From: Akkermansiaceae bacterium
GTDB lineage: Bacteria; Verrucomicrobiota; Verrucomicrobiia; Verrucomicrobiales; Akkermansiaceae
Direction: 5' to 3'
Assembly: GCA_013041925.1 (NCBI GenBank)
Contig: JABDRB010000011.1
Coordinates: 208,824-272,823, forward strand
DNA length: 64,000 nucleotides
Part shown: piece after piece, positions 8,681 to 16,920 of the stretch
How positions within the stretch are numbered: position 1 is the stretch's first letter
Layout of the letters: every line of letters starts with the position of its first letter
The notes under the pieces: generated by a model
Seen by the model: the letters and a program-made list of their open reading frames with translations, nothing else
Told to the model about the DNA's origin: nothing
The model's database searches: none
Made by a program: the position numbers and the translations under genes

Positions 8681-9390
8681 AGGAGAGTTGTTGGCTAGAG
8701 GTTGAATAGGTCAAGGTTCTTGGATAAAGCTGCTGGATAGGGCCACGGCCTCGTAGAACATGGAGTCGATTTTTTGGGTTCCCTTGCCGTAGTGGGCCGT
8801 TTCACCCGTATGAGTTTTCGAGTGTATCTGCTTACCCATTCGCCAATAGAAGCCAATAGAGAATACTAATACACGCAATGACAGCTTGGTCTATGCTATT
8901 ATTAAATTCAGGCCACAACGCTTGTGATTTCTACCGCGACCACATGGACAGAGGGCGTTACGTGATATTGTTTGTTCTCGCTTGGTGCTGCCTCGTGGGC
9001 TGGCTGAATGGATTGGAAGCATTGGAGATCTGTTTAATTCCGTTTATAGAGCTTATAAATGGCTGATTTTAGATTCGCAAATTCAAAGTTCTAAAGAATA
9101 ATTTCTAGCAGGATGGATGCCCACTGTAGTTGTCCGTCAAGGTCAGGCTGCCCACGAATTGCCCGGCCCTGAACCCGTGGCGTTTTTAGTGCCTCGGCAG
9201 CCAAAGCGGTAGATCTCAATGTATTCTTCTTTGCTTTGTTTGCTCACGACCTCAAAACACATGTTCATATGAGCATCATTTTTTCTGGTGCAATGCGCGG
9301 TCTGGTCTTGACGTAACACACAATCGCGTGTATGGAATCTGGATTCATTTAAGGAGTCGCCCACCAAGCCCAAGCCACCCCCACCATCTT
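8681..9390. other. About 700 bp largely without convincing genes
   Basis: Composition drops in GC compared with both flanks. I see only short frames: a 42-residue minus-strand frame next to meaB (8711-8839), a 62-residue plus frame at 8878-9066 (hydrophobic, no relatives recognised), and a 76-residue minus frame at 9143-9373. None has a recognisable motif. The stretch could be decayed coding DNA plus the promoters of meaB and the desaturase. Confidence 0.5.
8711..8839 (-). CDS. Possible 42-residue small protein upstream of meaB
   Basis: ATG 8839 opens MGKQIHSKTHTGETAHYGKG and ends IDSMFYEAVALSSSFIQEP at TGA 8711-8713. It is 30 bases before the meaB start and on the same strand. Residue composition looks protein-like, and the frame stays open upstream of the ATG to a TAG near 8892. 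It may be a genuine small gene, a leader, or the tail of a decayed gene. There is no family match I can name. Confidence 0.25.
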   Translation of the reverse strand: MGKQIHSKTHTGETAHYGKGTQKIDSMFYEAVALSSSFIQEP

Positions 9391-10512
9391 ATGATCAAAA
9401 TTCCATTTCGCCGCATCAACTGGATCACCAGCCTTTTCCTGATCTTCACGGCGCTTACCGCCCTGATCGCAGTCCCCATCTACCTTTGGAAATTCGGCAT
9501 CGACTGGTTCCAATTCAGCATGTTCTTCTTTTTCGCCTCGGCCACAACGATGAGCATCACACTTGGATACCATCGCCTCTTTTCCCACCTCGCCTTTAAG
9601 GCGAAGTGGCCGGTCAAGCTCGCCACCCTCGTCTTTGGTGCCTGCGCGTTTGAAAATTCCTGTCTCGACTGGTCCGCAGACCACCGCAAGCACCACAAAC
9701 ACGTCGATCACGATGACGACCCCTATGACATCTCCAAGGGGTTTATGTGGGCCCACATCGGCTGGCTTATTTTTAAAATGAAGCCCGAGCAACCCATCAA
9801 CAACGTCAATGACCTGCTCAAGGATCGTCTCGTTATGTGGCAGCACAAATACGTCCACTGGATTGGTTTCGTGGTCGGACTCGTTATCCCGCCCCTGATT
9901 GCCTATGCCGTCGAGCCGACATGGCAGTATGCCCTTGGCGGCTTCCTGCTTGCTGGAATTCTGCGTATCGTGGTCGTCCAGCACTGCACCTTCTTTATCA
10001 ACTCACTCTGCCACACCATTGGCAAACGCCCATACAACACGGATAACACCGCACGCGATAGCGCCATTATGGCTGTCTTCACCTGCGGCGAAGGATACCA
10101 CAACTACCACCACGCCTTCCAGCACGACTACCGTAATGGCGTCAAACCCTGGCAGTTTGACCCGACCAAGTGGATGATCTGGCTGCTTTCCAAGGTCGGT
10201 CTTACCAGCCAGCTACGCCGCGTATCGGATGAAAAAATCCTGCTCGCGGAGATGCGCGAGGCGAAGCGTCAGGCAGAGCGCCGACTCGCAGCGGTAGGCA
10301 CCCCTGAGGAATCGCATCCATTGACCGAGAAAGCGACTGAGATGCTGCACAGTTTCTCCCAACGCCTGACCGAAAGCTATGAAGAACTCGAACAGGCGAT
10401 TTCTGACAAGGTTACCGTCTCCCGCAAGGCCATGACGCAGTGGCAAAAAGAAACCCGCGAGATTGTCCGCCACATCGCAACCATGAGAGGCTCTGTTTGC
10501 CACCCCGCCTAG
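9391..10512 (+). CDS. Acyl-CoA/acyl-lipid delta-9-type fatty acid desaturase
   Basis: The 373-residue membrane di-iron enzyme is taken from ATG 9391 (MIKIPFRR). All three histidine boxes are present: HRLFSH, HRKHHKHVDH and HNYHH. Hydrophobic pairs precede box 1 and lie between boxes 2 and 3. A C-terminal extension of about 100 residues is helical and charged (EAKRQAERRLAAVG, then SYEELEQAISDK). It should introduce a cis double bond in saturated acyl chains for membrane fluidity. A strong terminator follows the stop. Confidence 0.93.
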   Translation: MIKIPFRRINWITSLFLIFTALTALIAVPIYLWKFGIDWFQFSMFFFFASATTMSITLGYHRLFSHLAFKAKWPVKLATLVFGACAFENSCLDWSADHRKHHKHVDHDDDPYDISKGFMWAHIGWLIFKMKPEQPINNVNDLLKDRLVMWQHKYVHWIGFVVGLVIPPLIAYAVEPTWQYALGGFLLAGILRIVVVQHCTFFINSLCHTIGKRPYNTDNTARDSAIMAVFTCGEGYHNYHHAFQHDYRNGVKPWQFDPTKWMIWLLSKVGLTSQLRRVSDEKILLAEMREAKRQAERRLAAVGTPEESHPLTEKATEMLHSFSQRLTESYEELEQAISDKVTVSRKAMTQWQKETREIVRHIATMRGSVCHPA

Positions 10513-10535
10513 GCTTTAGCGAACCATTTTTTGCC

Positions 10536-10566
10536 AAGGCGACAGGCTTGTTCTGTCGCCTTTTTT
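10536..10566 (+). terminator. Rho-independent terminator after the desaturase
   Basis: The stem GGCGACAG/CTGTCGCC with a 7-nt loop is followed by TTTTTT, 24 nt after the desaturase stop. Confidence 0.9.
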
Positions 10567-10682
10567 CTATCCTCACCTGCCACCCGTGGCTTCCGTCATT
10601 TTCTTCATTGCCAGCCTCCCCATCGACGCCTATGAGTGAGCCACCCCTTCGCCCGGCTCCGTTTCATATCGCCCCTCAAAGC

Positions 10683-11024
10683 ATGCACCTCACTGCCAAC
10701 ACGCTCACCCTTGCCGGCCTCGTCTCGTTGTTGGTTTCATGTAGCCACCAAAACGATACCAACCCGACAGAGCCGGTCCAGCAAGCATCCGAGGAGGCGA
10801 CTCTGGCACCTGCCACAACTTCCCCATCTCAGGCAGAGGTTAATCCGCTTGCTCTTTTTCACACCCCCAAGGACGACCTCAAACTCCCAAATGACAGCCA
10901 ACTCAAGGATGGCAAGGCGTCATCCATCGGCACCGGCATCCAACCAGTCAGGCAGCCCGACCACTCACCAAGCATCACGATTACTCCACCACCTGCGCCC
11001 GAGGACGAGCTCGACCCTCAGTAA
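10683..11024 (+). CDS. Small Pro-rich lipoprotein
   Basis: Starting at ATG 10683 gives 113 residues with a hydrophobic leader ending in LLVSC, a plausible lipobox. ATG 10632 in the same frame would add 17 residues. The mature part is Thr/Pro/Gln-rich and low in complexity (ending PPPAPEDELDPQ). There is no recognised domain. The leader lacks basic residues at its N-terminus if the shorter start is used, which tempers the call. Confidence 0.5.
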   Translation: MHLTANTLTLAGLVSLLVSCSHQNDTNPTEPVQQASEEATLAPATTSPSQAEVNPLALFHTPKDDLKLPNDSQLKDGKASSIGTGIQPVRQPDHSPSITITPPPAPEDELDPQ

Positions 11025-11071
11025 GGTTTTCATCCACTCACCTTACATCCCAGCGGGGCTGGCACGCGCAC

Positions 11072-11428
11072 CTAAAACCTTAGCCGCACCGACCAGCCGG
11101 CTTGGAGGTAGCCCCGTCTGAAACGAAACGGTGGAGAGTAGCCGCCGTGGCACCCTGGGACATAGCGCAAATACCCCGCATGGATAGGGCCATAGCTACC
11201 ATCATACACGGGGAAACTTGACCCTGACCGTGGCACCCTACTGCGACTTCCTTGGGAGGAGCGCGCTTTCTCGCGCCGCTGCCAAGCAGGAACAAAACGC
11301 TCAACTGGCTTTTGAGCCTCGGTCACCTTCACCACCTTCCCAGTGGCATCATACCAAATCTCTTTTTCGCCAGCTGACCCTCCAAGCGCAGAGACAACCA
11401 ACAGGAAAATGGACGGAATCGCTCTCAT
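11072..11428 (-). CDS. Small secreted hypothetical protein
   Basis: The 118-residue protein has a signal peptide (MRAIPSIFLLVVSALGGSAG). EKEIWYDATGKVVKV follows, then an Arg/Ser-rich middle and a Gly/Tyr/Arg-rich C-terminus ending in GYLQAGWSVRLRF. The aromatic C-terminus resembles a strand of an outer-membrane or surface protein, but no family is recognised. Confidence 0.55.
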   Translation of the reverse strand: MRAIPSIFLLVVSALGGSAGEKEIWYDATGKVVKVTEAQKPVERFVPAWQRREKARSSQGSRSRVPRSGSSFPVYDGSYGPIHAGYLRYVPGCHGGYSPPFRFRRGYLQAGWSVRLRF

Positions 11429-11543
11429 GACATACTCAGTTTAACCCAGTCTGATGCCACTGCAATCCCGCCTGTCTCAAAAAATTCCACCCATCTCTGT
11501 ATTTGGTATTTGGTTTTTGGTTTTTGGAACTTAAGTGTGTGGC

Positions 11544-12869
11544 ATGCGCGAGCCGAAAAAATTCAACCCACACCCATTCCCTTACCATCAGGAAATTGAG
11601 GTGGAAATCACCGCCCTCAGTAACCTCGGCGTCGGTATCGCCCGCGTCCAGATCGACCCCGAAGGCTCCAGCTTCTCGTCGAGCCTGCCTGGGCTTACCC
11701 GAAAAAAGGAGGAAAGCGAGGGATGGGTCGTGTTTGTCCCCCACACCCTGCCGGGAGAAACCGTCCTTGCTCGGGTTTTCCGCAACGATAAAAGCCACAG
11801 CCAAGCCGACCTCGTTGAGGTCATCGCCCCGTCCCCTGACCGGCTCGACCCGATGTGCCCGCTCTTCGGCCGATGTGGCGGCTGCCAATACCAGCACCTA
11901 TCCTACGAAAAGCAACTCGCATGGAAAACCCGCCAAGTCGAAGAACTCCTGCAACACATGGCAGGCGTCAAACCTACCGTCTCAGCCGCTATTCCATCAC
12001 CCAAGCAGTGGGGATACCGCTCAAAAATTACCCCCCACTTCAAACGCCCACGCGATGGCAAAATTGGAGATATCGGCTTCCTGCTCGCAGGCCAACGCAG
12101 CCACCTCGTCGATGTCCCCCAGTGCCCGATCGCCATGGACGAAATCAACGACGCCCTGCCACGCATCCGCCAAGAAACGCGCGCCAATGCCAAAGCCTAC
12201 AAAAAAGACGCCACCCTGCTCCTGCGCCGTAGCTGTGGCACCGAACCCCAACAACCGAGCTACGTCGAAACCAACCACCGCAACCCCATCACCGAATCTG
12301 TCGAGACCGACAACGGCCCGGTCACCTTCCACTTCCTCGCCGGTGATTTTTTCCAAAACAATCCGTTTATCCTACCCGCATTCACCGGATTTGTCGCCGA
12401 TCACGCCTCCTCCGGCGGCGCCAAATACCTCGTCGATGCCTACTGCGGCTCCGGCCTCTTTTCGCTCTGCCTCGCCCATCGATTTGAAAAGGTCTCCGGC
12501 GTCGAAGTCAGTGAAACAGCGGCCGACTGGGCACGACGTAATGCCCAACTCAACCACATCGACAACACGAGCTTCCGTGCCGCCAGTGCCGAGGCCATCT
12601 TTGAAGACATCACCTACCCCGCCGCCGAAACCTCCGTTGTGATCGATCCACCACGCAAAGGCTGCAACCAAGAGTTCCTCGATCAGCTCTTCGCCTTTGG
12701 CCCCAGCAAGGTCGTTTACGTCTCATGCAACCCCGCCACTCAGATGCGCGACCTCAAGGAGTTTCTCGCCGCCGGCTATCAACTCACCACCGTCCAACCA
12801 TTCGACCTCTTCCCCCAGACCCGACACCTTGAATGTGTCATCGTTTTAGAAAAGGGCGACCCCGCGTAA
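11544..12869 (+). CDS. rlmD: 23S rRNA (uracil-5)-methyltransferase RlmD/RumA family
   Basis: The 441-residue protein is taken from ATG 11544 (MREPKKF); a GTG three codons earlier is possible. An N-terminal TRAM-like region (EIEVEITALSNLGVGIAR) precedes the Fe-S cysteine cluster in CPLFGRCGGCQYQH. The SAM fold includes DAYCGSGLFSL. The catalytic block is VVIDPPRKGC, then VYVSCNPAT with the nucleophilic Cys. It methylates a uridine in 23S rRNA or tRNA; the exact target among RlmC/RlmD/TrmA cannot be fixed from sequence, but the Cys cluster favours RlmD. Confidence 0.9.
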   Translation: MREPKKFNPHPFPYHQEIEVEITALSNLGVGIARVQIDPEGSSFSSSLPGLTRKKEESEGWVVFVPHTLPGETVLARVFRNDKSHSQADLVEVIAPSPDRLDPMCPLFGRCGGCQYQHLSYEKQLAWKTRQVEELLQHMAGVKPTVSAAIPSPKQWGYRSKITPHFKRPRDGKIGDIGFLLAGQRSHLVDVPQCPIAMDEINDALPRIRQETRANAKAYKKDATLLLRRSCGTEPQQPSYVETNHRNPITESVETDNGPVTFHFLAGDFFQNNPFILPAFTGFVADHASSGGAKYLVDAYCGSGLFSLCLAHRFEKVSGVEVSETAADWARRNAQLNHIDNTSFRAASAEAIFEDITYPAAETSVVIDPPRKGCNQEFLDQLFAFGPSKVVYVSCNPATQMRDLKEFLAAGYQLTTVQPFDLFPQTRHLECVIVLEKGDPA

Positions 12870-12886
12870 TCTTCCTGCCTACCCAA

Positions 12887-12915
12887 CAAGCTAGGCCGTC
12901 GTTGACGGCAGCTTG
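12887..12915. repeat. Hairpin (12 bp with a 2-nt bulge) downstream of rlmD
   Basis: CAAGCT-AG-GCCGTC pairs with GACGGC-AGCTTG around a GTT loop, 18 nt after the rlmD stop. No T-run follows on either strand, so it is either a Rho-assisted/processing structure or a chance hairpin. Confidence 0.6.
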
Positions 12916-13007
12916 CAGGACCTTTCGCTGACGACTTACTCACGCAAGAAAAAGTATCGCCCTCATCCCGCATTTCGAGCTGCCTTTGGGAGCCTCAGTT
13001 CATTTTC

Positions 13008-13685
13008 TTATTCGCCCTTCAGCGATGTCGTGAGGCTCTCGGAAACTTGCTTGGCAATCTTCTTATACCCGTCCTTGGTGTAATGCACATCACCCGGCAT
13101 GATAAATAGGCTAGCAGGAAATTCTCTGGTAAGTGCATTGAGGTCATTGATTGTTACACGATGCTTTTTCATGACCTTGGCCGCCACTTCATTATATCTC
13201 TTGTCGTCGCCAACCTTACGACCCGCCTCATTCTCTGGCACAACAGTCGTATGAGCCCAAATCAGTTTGGCATTCGTCTTTTTTAACCGTGTGACGAGCT
13301 GGTCGAGGTTCTTCTCATATTGCTCTGGCGTGGTCGTGATCTTCCCATTGACCTTGTCCCTCCTCCCCTGAACTTTCGATTTTGGATGGCGGTAGCAGAG
13401 GTCCCATAGGCCCCAATTAAAATGTATCACATCCCATTTTGTTTTCCCTATCCACTCGTCGATCCTCTTCAGCCCTGTCCCCGTATGCTGCGCATTTCCT
13501 CGATGATGTTGCACAACAGCTTTCCCTTTAAGGACTTGGGTAACGTGAGGCGTATACCCTATGGATATTGAGTCTCCTATGATCAACACTTGAGGCAGAT
13601 CAACCTTCTGGGATGCCCCCTTCGCAAAAAGGGGTGGCATCACGAAGTGCATCAGCAGCCATGTTAAAATAAGGAGTTTTTTCAT
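13008..13685 (-). CDS. Secreted SGNH/GDSL-type hydrolase
   Basis: The 225-residue protein has a signal peptide (MKKLLILTWLLMHFVMPPLFA). SGNH blocks are visible: GDSISIG (nucleophile Ser), the HHRGNAQHTG loop, HFNWGLWDL (block III, Asn) and DVHYTKDGY (catalytic Asp/His). The family removes acyl groups, often acetyl, from polysaccharides. Substrate is unknown. It stands near a ThuA-like and other secreted proteins on the same strand, consistent with polysaccharide breakdown. Confidence 0.85.
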   Translation of the reverse strand: MKKLLILTWLLMHFVMPPLFAKGASQKVDLPQVLIIGDSISIGYTPHVTQVLKGKAVVQHHRGNAQHTGTGLKRIDEWIGKTKWDVIHFNWGLWDLCYRHPKSKVQGRRDKVNGKITTTPEQYEKNLDQLVTRLKKTNAKLIWAHTTVVPENEAGRKVGDDKRYNEVAAKVMKKHRVTINDLNALTREFPASLFIMPGDVHYTKDGYKKIAKQVSESLTTSLKGE

Positions 13686-13838
13686 CTTCGGTGGTTTCTT
13701 TTATTATTACAGGACGAGCCATCTCCGTGAAGACTTCATCGAGAGCTGGGTCATCAATGGCGGATTCAATTACTTAAGGAGGGTAAGTTAGATTTAAACA
13801 CGGCGGAAAGCTGTTTCAGCCCTTGTGCGTTGACCGCT

Positions 13839-14690
13839 TTACTTGGCGGAGGATTTCTTCCCAGAAAGATAGTGCACACCATCGATGATGAGATTCTGAA
13901 ACGGCGCCGCGTTCCAGTCATGCACATCGTGACCCGTGCTGAGCCCCATCACCTGTGATTTCCCCTGTGGGCAAGTCCACGCGACAACGGCATCCTTTTC
14001 CCCCTGCACACCCTTGATCAGAGGGACGACGGTATCGATTATGTAAATATTATTGTAGAGCTCGGTGTTACCCGTGGTGAAGCCGTCAGGAAAGCGTTGG
14101 GTAACGGGATGCTCCTTCGTGAGCACATGCATGACAATCGGCTTTTTCGGGCCGTGACTGCCGCTGGCAACGCCAGTGAAATCACCCCAAGCAGGAAAGG
14201 CTTTGTCGCCGTGATTTTTTTTCCATTCAGCCACCAGATCCTCCTTCGCCTTGGCCTTGCCATGATAATGGGGGCCAATCGCTCCCGCCTTGCCCCTTTT
14301 GAACGTATCCCACCAGCTGTGCATCGAACAGTGAATCAACAGAGCCGGCACGCCATTGACACGTGTCTGGTCCATCAGGTTATCCGCAGCTTCCAGATCC
14401 CGACACCCAGCAAAACAAAAATTATACACCACCGCATCGTATCCCACGGCAAAGTCCTTGGTGCGCAATTTCTTAATCTGCGCATCATGCTCGCCGGTCA
14501 TCACGGTAACATCCCATCCAGCCTTTTGGCCGACCTCCTTGAAGATGGCTAGCTGAGGCGTGTACTTGTGATACTTCCCTGGTTCGTGCGTAACATAAAG
14601 CACCTTGGTTTTTTCAGCTTTTTCAGCAACGGCAGAGATGGATGTGAGTAGCAGCAGTGCGCCCCCTATCAGGGTTTGTAATGTATTCAT
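13839..14690 (-). CDS. Secreted ThuA-like domain protein
   Basis: The 283-residue protein is taken from ATG 14690, where [22 protein letters not shown] gives a signal peptide. The frame stays open upstream, but that part belongs to a dinB remnant. The class-I glutamine-amidotransferase-like ThuA fold is indicated by [40 protein letters not shown] and [22 protein letters not shown]. ThuA proteins in rhizobia act in trehalose/trehalulose use (3-keto sugars). Verrucomicrobial copies are often exported and found with DUF1080 and oxidoreductases, as in this window. Confidence 0.83.
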   Translation of the reverse strand: MNTLQTLIGGALLLLTSISAVAEKAEKTKVLYVTHEPGKYHKYTPQLAIFKEVGQKAGWDVTVMTGEHDAQIKKLRTKDFAVGYDAVVYNFCFAGCRDLEAADNLMDQTRVNGVPALLIHCSMHSWWDTFKRGKAGAIGPHYHGKAKAKEDLVAEWKKNHGDKAFPAWGDFTGVASGSHGPKKPIVMHVLTKEHPVTQRFPDGFTTGNTELYNNIYIIDTVVPLIKGVQGEKDAVVAWTCPQGKSQVMGLSTGHDVHDWNAAPFQNLIIDGVHYLSGKKSSAK

Positions 14691-14795
14691 GGGTTCGTAA
14701 TGAGTGAGTTGCCCCTTGCAAGGTTCAAGCAACCTGCTCGTTATGACTGGCTTTGGCAAAGAAATATTACAAACAATTGGATCAGAACCCCGTAT

Positions 14796-14885
14796 GCCGT
14801 CCACGGCCACAGGTTGACCTCGCAGGGAGGGATTCTCCCGCTCTTCAATGGCTGCGTAAAAGCAGTCCATATCGATGTGGATCAT
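14796..14885 (-). pseudogene. dinB: N-terminal stub of DNA polymerase IV (dinB), truncated
   Basis: The first 30 codons from ATG 14885 read [15 protein letters not shown], then [15 protein letters not shown], an almost perfect copy of the DinB N-terminus including the metal-binding MDCFYA motif. After residue 30 the sequence becomes unrelated (IRGSDPIVC) and runs on in frame into the ThuA gene. The rest of the polymerase (palm, fingers, little finger) is absent. The upstream codons LKK also fit a dinB start. This is a deletion or insertion scar. Confidence 0.85.
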
Positions 14886-14936
14886 TTTTTTCAGTCTTCA
14901 GGGGGGGACAGTTGGAGCCGTCCCAGACACATTGCC

Positions 14937-15641
14937 CTATCCGATTACCGTCTTAGGAGGCAGCGGCGTCGGGGGTACTTCATCGAGAGCACGTTCACGC
15001 ACCTCCCCGTCAACATTCGTCTGCCAGTAATTCCCCGTCTCAACCTGCAGACAGGTAAGCCACCCGCCGCGACCAGGGTCCGTATCGATGCAGACGGCAT
15101 GGCCGAGGTTCAATGGCACATAGGATTTCTGTGCCGTGTGACCGCAGATCATCGTCTTCCCCGATTGGTGGGGCTTGGGCATGCCGAATTTTTTATGGAT
15201 CAGAGTGAACGGGAGTTGTTGCGCAAGCGGGACGTCGGCCTCAAGGTTGGCGTGCACAAAGATATGTGTCTCCGTCTCAAACGAGGATCGGTTTTTCCGC
15301 AAAAAATTCCAGTGTGCGGCAGGGACGTCGTCAAAACCGCCAGGACCATAGGACTCCAGCGTCTCCGCTCCACCCCAGACTTCCAGCCAGTGAGCACGAT
15401 CGGTCAAATCCATCTCAGAGAGGAAAAACTTCTCCTCATGGTTCCCTGAGAGGAACGTGATATCGTAGCCTTGCCGCTGCACATTGATGAGGAAATCGAT
15501 CACTCCCTTTGAATCAGGACCTCGATCGATATAGTCGCCCATAAAAATAATACGGTCCTCAGGCTGGGGCGCGATCACCTCCCAGATCTGCCGGAGCGGA
15601 GCTAGGCAGCCGTGAATGTCTCCGATAGCAAGTGTTCTCAT
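14937..15641 (-). CDS. PPP-family metallophosphatase (Ser/Thr protein phosphatase-like)
   Basis: The 234-residue protein is taken from ATG 15641 (MRTLAIGDIHG). Metal-binding blocks of the PPP family are all present: GDIHG, GDYIDRGPDS, SGNHEE and the later ICGHTAQ. The size matches bacterial PrpA/PrpE-type phosphatases or Ap4A hydrolase-like enzymes. The target (phosphoprotein or dinucleotide) cannot be decided. The longer frame upstream adds a segment without homology, so the shorter start is preferred. Confidence 0.88.
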   Translation of the reverse strand: MRTLAIGDIHGCLAPLRQIWEVIAPQPEDRIIFMGDYIDRGPDSKGVIDFLINVQRQGYDITFLSGNHEEKFFLSEMDLTDRAHWLEVWGGAETLESYGPGGFDDVPAAHWNFLRKNRSSFETETHIFVHANLEADVPLAQQLPFTLIHKKFGMPKPHQSGKTMICGHTAQKSYVPLNLGHAVCIDTDPGRGGWLTCLQVETGNYWQTNVDGEVRERALDEVPPTPLPPKTVIG

Positions 15642-15852
15642 GATGTCGACCCGCAACCTAAGCACCCACAGACGATTTGACAAGACCGAGAGACTAGCTG
15701 CCAGACTTTCCAAGTCACACACGCAGATGCCGTCAACGACGTGCTCTACCTAGGCTGAGATAGCCACGCCGCATCATCGCATTTCTCGATGGATAAAAAT
15801 ATGAATGAAAGAGGTTGCCGATGAGCCACGTTCCGTTTGTGATACCCATCTT

Positions 15853-16902
15853 ATGAAATCACTCCTGATGATCACATTCTCCGTCGCGGCCTGCCTGACC
15901 TCAGTCCACGCCCATGATAACCACAATCACGCCACCCATGCTCCAGTCGGCAAGGGAATCACCGAGGTCATCCACACCGGCAATGGGGCATTCAGCTACC
16001 GCACCGTCCCTGGGTTTGGTAAACTTCCCGACGGATCCAAGCTCGGCCCGACCCATGGCGGCGTCGTGATCGACCAACAAGGGTTGATCTACGTCAGCAC
16101 CAATGGCAGCAAAGCCATCTGCGTCTTTCAACCCGACGGCACATTCGTCAAGTCCATGACACCCTCCGTCCAAGGCATCCATGGCATGCAAATCATCACC
16201 GAAGGCGAAAAAGAATACATCTTTGGCGCCCAGCTCGCTGGAGCAAAGGGCCAAAACCTCCGCGCCATCAAACTCGACCTCGACGGCAACATCGTCTTAT
16301 CCATCCCACACGAAGGAACCGGCGAAATCCCAGGGGGGACTAAAGGCATCACCGGTATCGCCGTAGCACCCGATGGCTCAATCTTTGTCAGTATGGGTTA
16401 CGGCTCAAACCTCATCCATCAATTCGACAAATCCGGCAAGATCCTCAAATCCTTTGGCGGACGCGGTAAAGATCCACAAAAATTCATGACCTGCCACGGC
16501 CTCGGCATCGACACCCGCTTCGAGTCACCCCGCTTACTCGTCTGCGATCGCGAAAAACGCCGCCTTGTCCACCTCGATCTCGACGGCAACTGGATCGGCG
16601 AATATGCCACGAACCTGCGCCGACCCTGCGCCGTTTCATTTTTCGGCGACTACTGCGCCGTGGCCGAGCTCGAAGCCCGCGTCGTCATTCTCGATAAAAA
16701 CGGGACGCCCGTTTCATTTGTTGGGGACAACCCCAACAAAAAACAGTGGGCTGGGTTCCGAGTGAAACCCGAAGACCAAAAGCTCGGTATTTTCACCGCC
16801 CCCCACGGCCTGAGCTTCGACAAAGAGGGAAACCTCTACGTCCAAGATTGGAATGCCACCGGCCGAGTCAGCAAGCTCATGCTGGTTCAACCTACCGATT
16901 AA
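15853..16902 (+). CDS. Secreted NHL-repeat/six-bladed beta-propeller protein
   Basis: The 349-residue protein is taken from ATG 15853 (MKSLLMITFSVAACLTSVHA, signal peptide). A His-rich linker (HDNHNHATHA) follows. Propeller blades repeat the pattern 'DGxIYVS...I.vFd.dG': THGGVVIDQQGLIYVSTNG, GIAVAPDGSIFVSMG, APHGLSFDKEGNLYVQDWN. Such secreted propellers are frequent in Verrucomicrobia. Function is unknown, possibly sugar-lactone or scaffold related. The FAD oxidoreductase starts 18 nt after its stop, so the pair is probably an operon. Confidence 0.82.
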   Translation: MKSLLMITFSVAACLTSVHAHDNHNHATHAPVGKGITEVIHTGNGAFSYRTVPGFGKLPDGSKLGPTHGGVVIDQQGLIYVSTNGSKAICVFQPDGTFVKSMTPSVQGIHGMQIITEGEKEYIFGAQLAGAKGQNLRAIKLDLDGNIVLSIPHEGTGEIPGGTKGITGIAVAPDGSIFVSMGYGSNLIHQFDKSGKILKSFGGRGKDPQKFMTCHGLGIDTRFESPRLLVCDREKRRLVHLDLDGNWIGEYATNLRRPCAVSFFGDYCAVAELEARVVILDKNGTPVSFVGDNPNKKQWAGFRVKPEDQKLGIFTAPHGLSFDKEGNLYVQDWNATGRVSKLMLVQPTD

Positions 16903-16920
16903 TCATCACACAATCCAACC

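Noticed and set aside
11503..12642. 379-codon plus-strand frame overlapping rlmD
   Set aside because: It is the frame-shifted shadow of rlmD: Ser/Pro/Thr-rich, no motifs, and rlmD itself is certain.
14691..14885. Reading the dinB N-terminus as a genuine fusion to the ThuA protein
   Set aside because: A normal signal peptide begins at ATG 14690, so the dinB part would bury it; a remnant is the simpler explanation.
14700..15449. 249-codon plus-strand frame across the dinB stub and phosphatase gene
   Set aside because: It is antisense to the clear PPP motifs (GDIHG, GDYIDRG, GNHE) and has no recognisable domain of its own.
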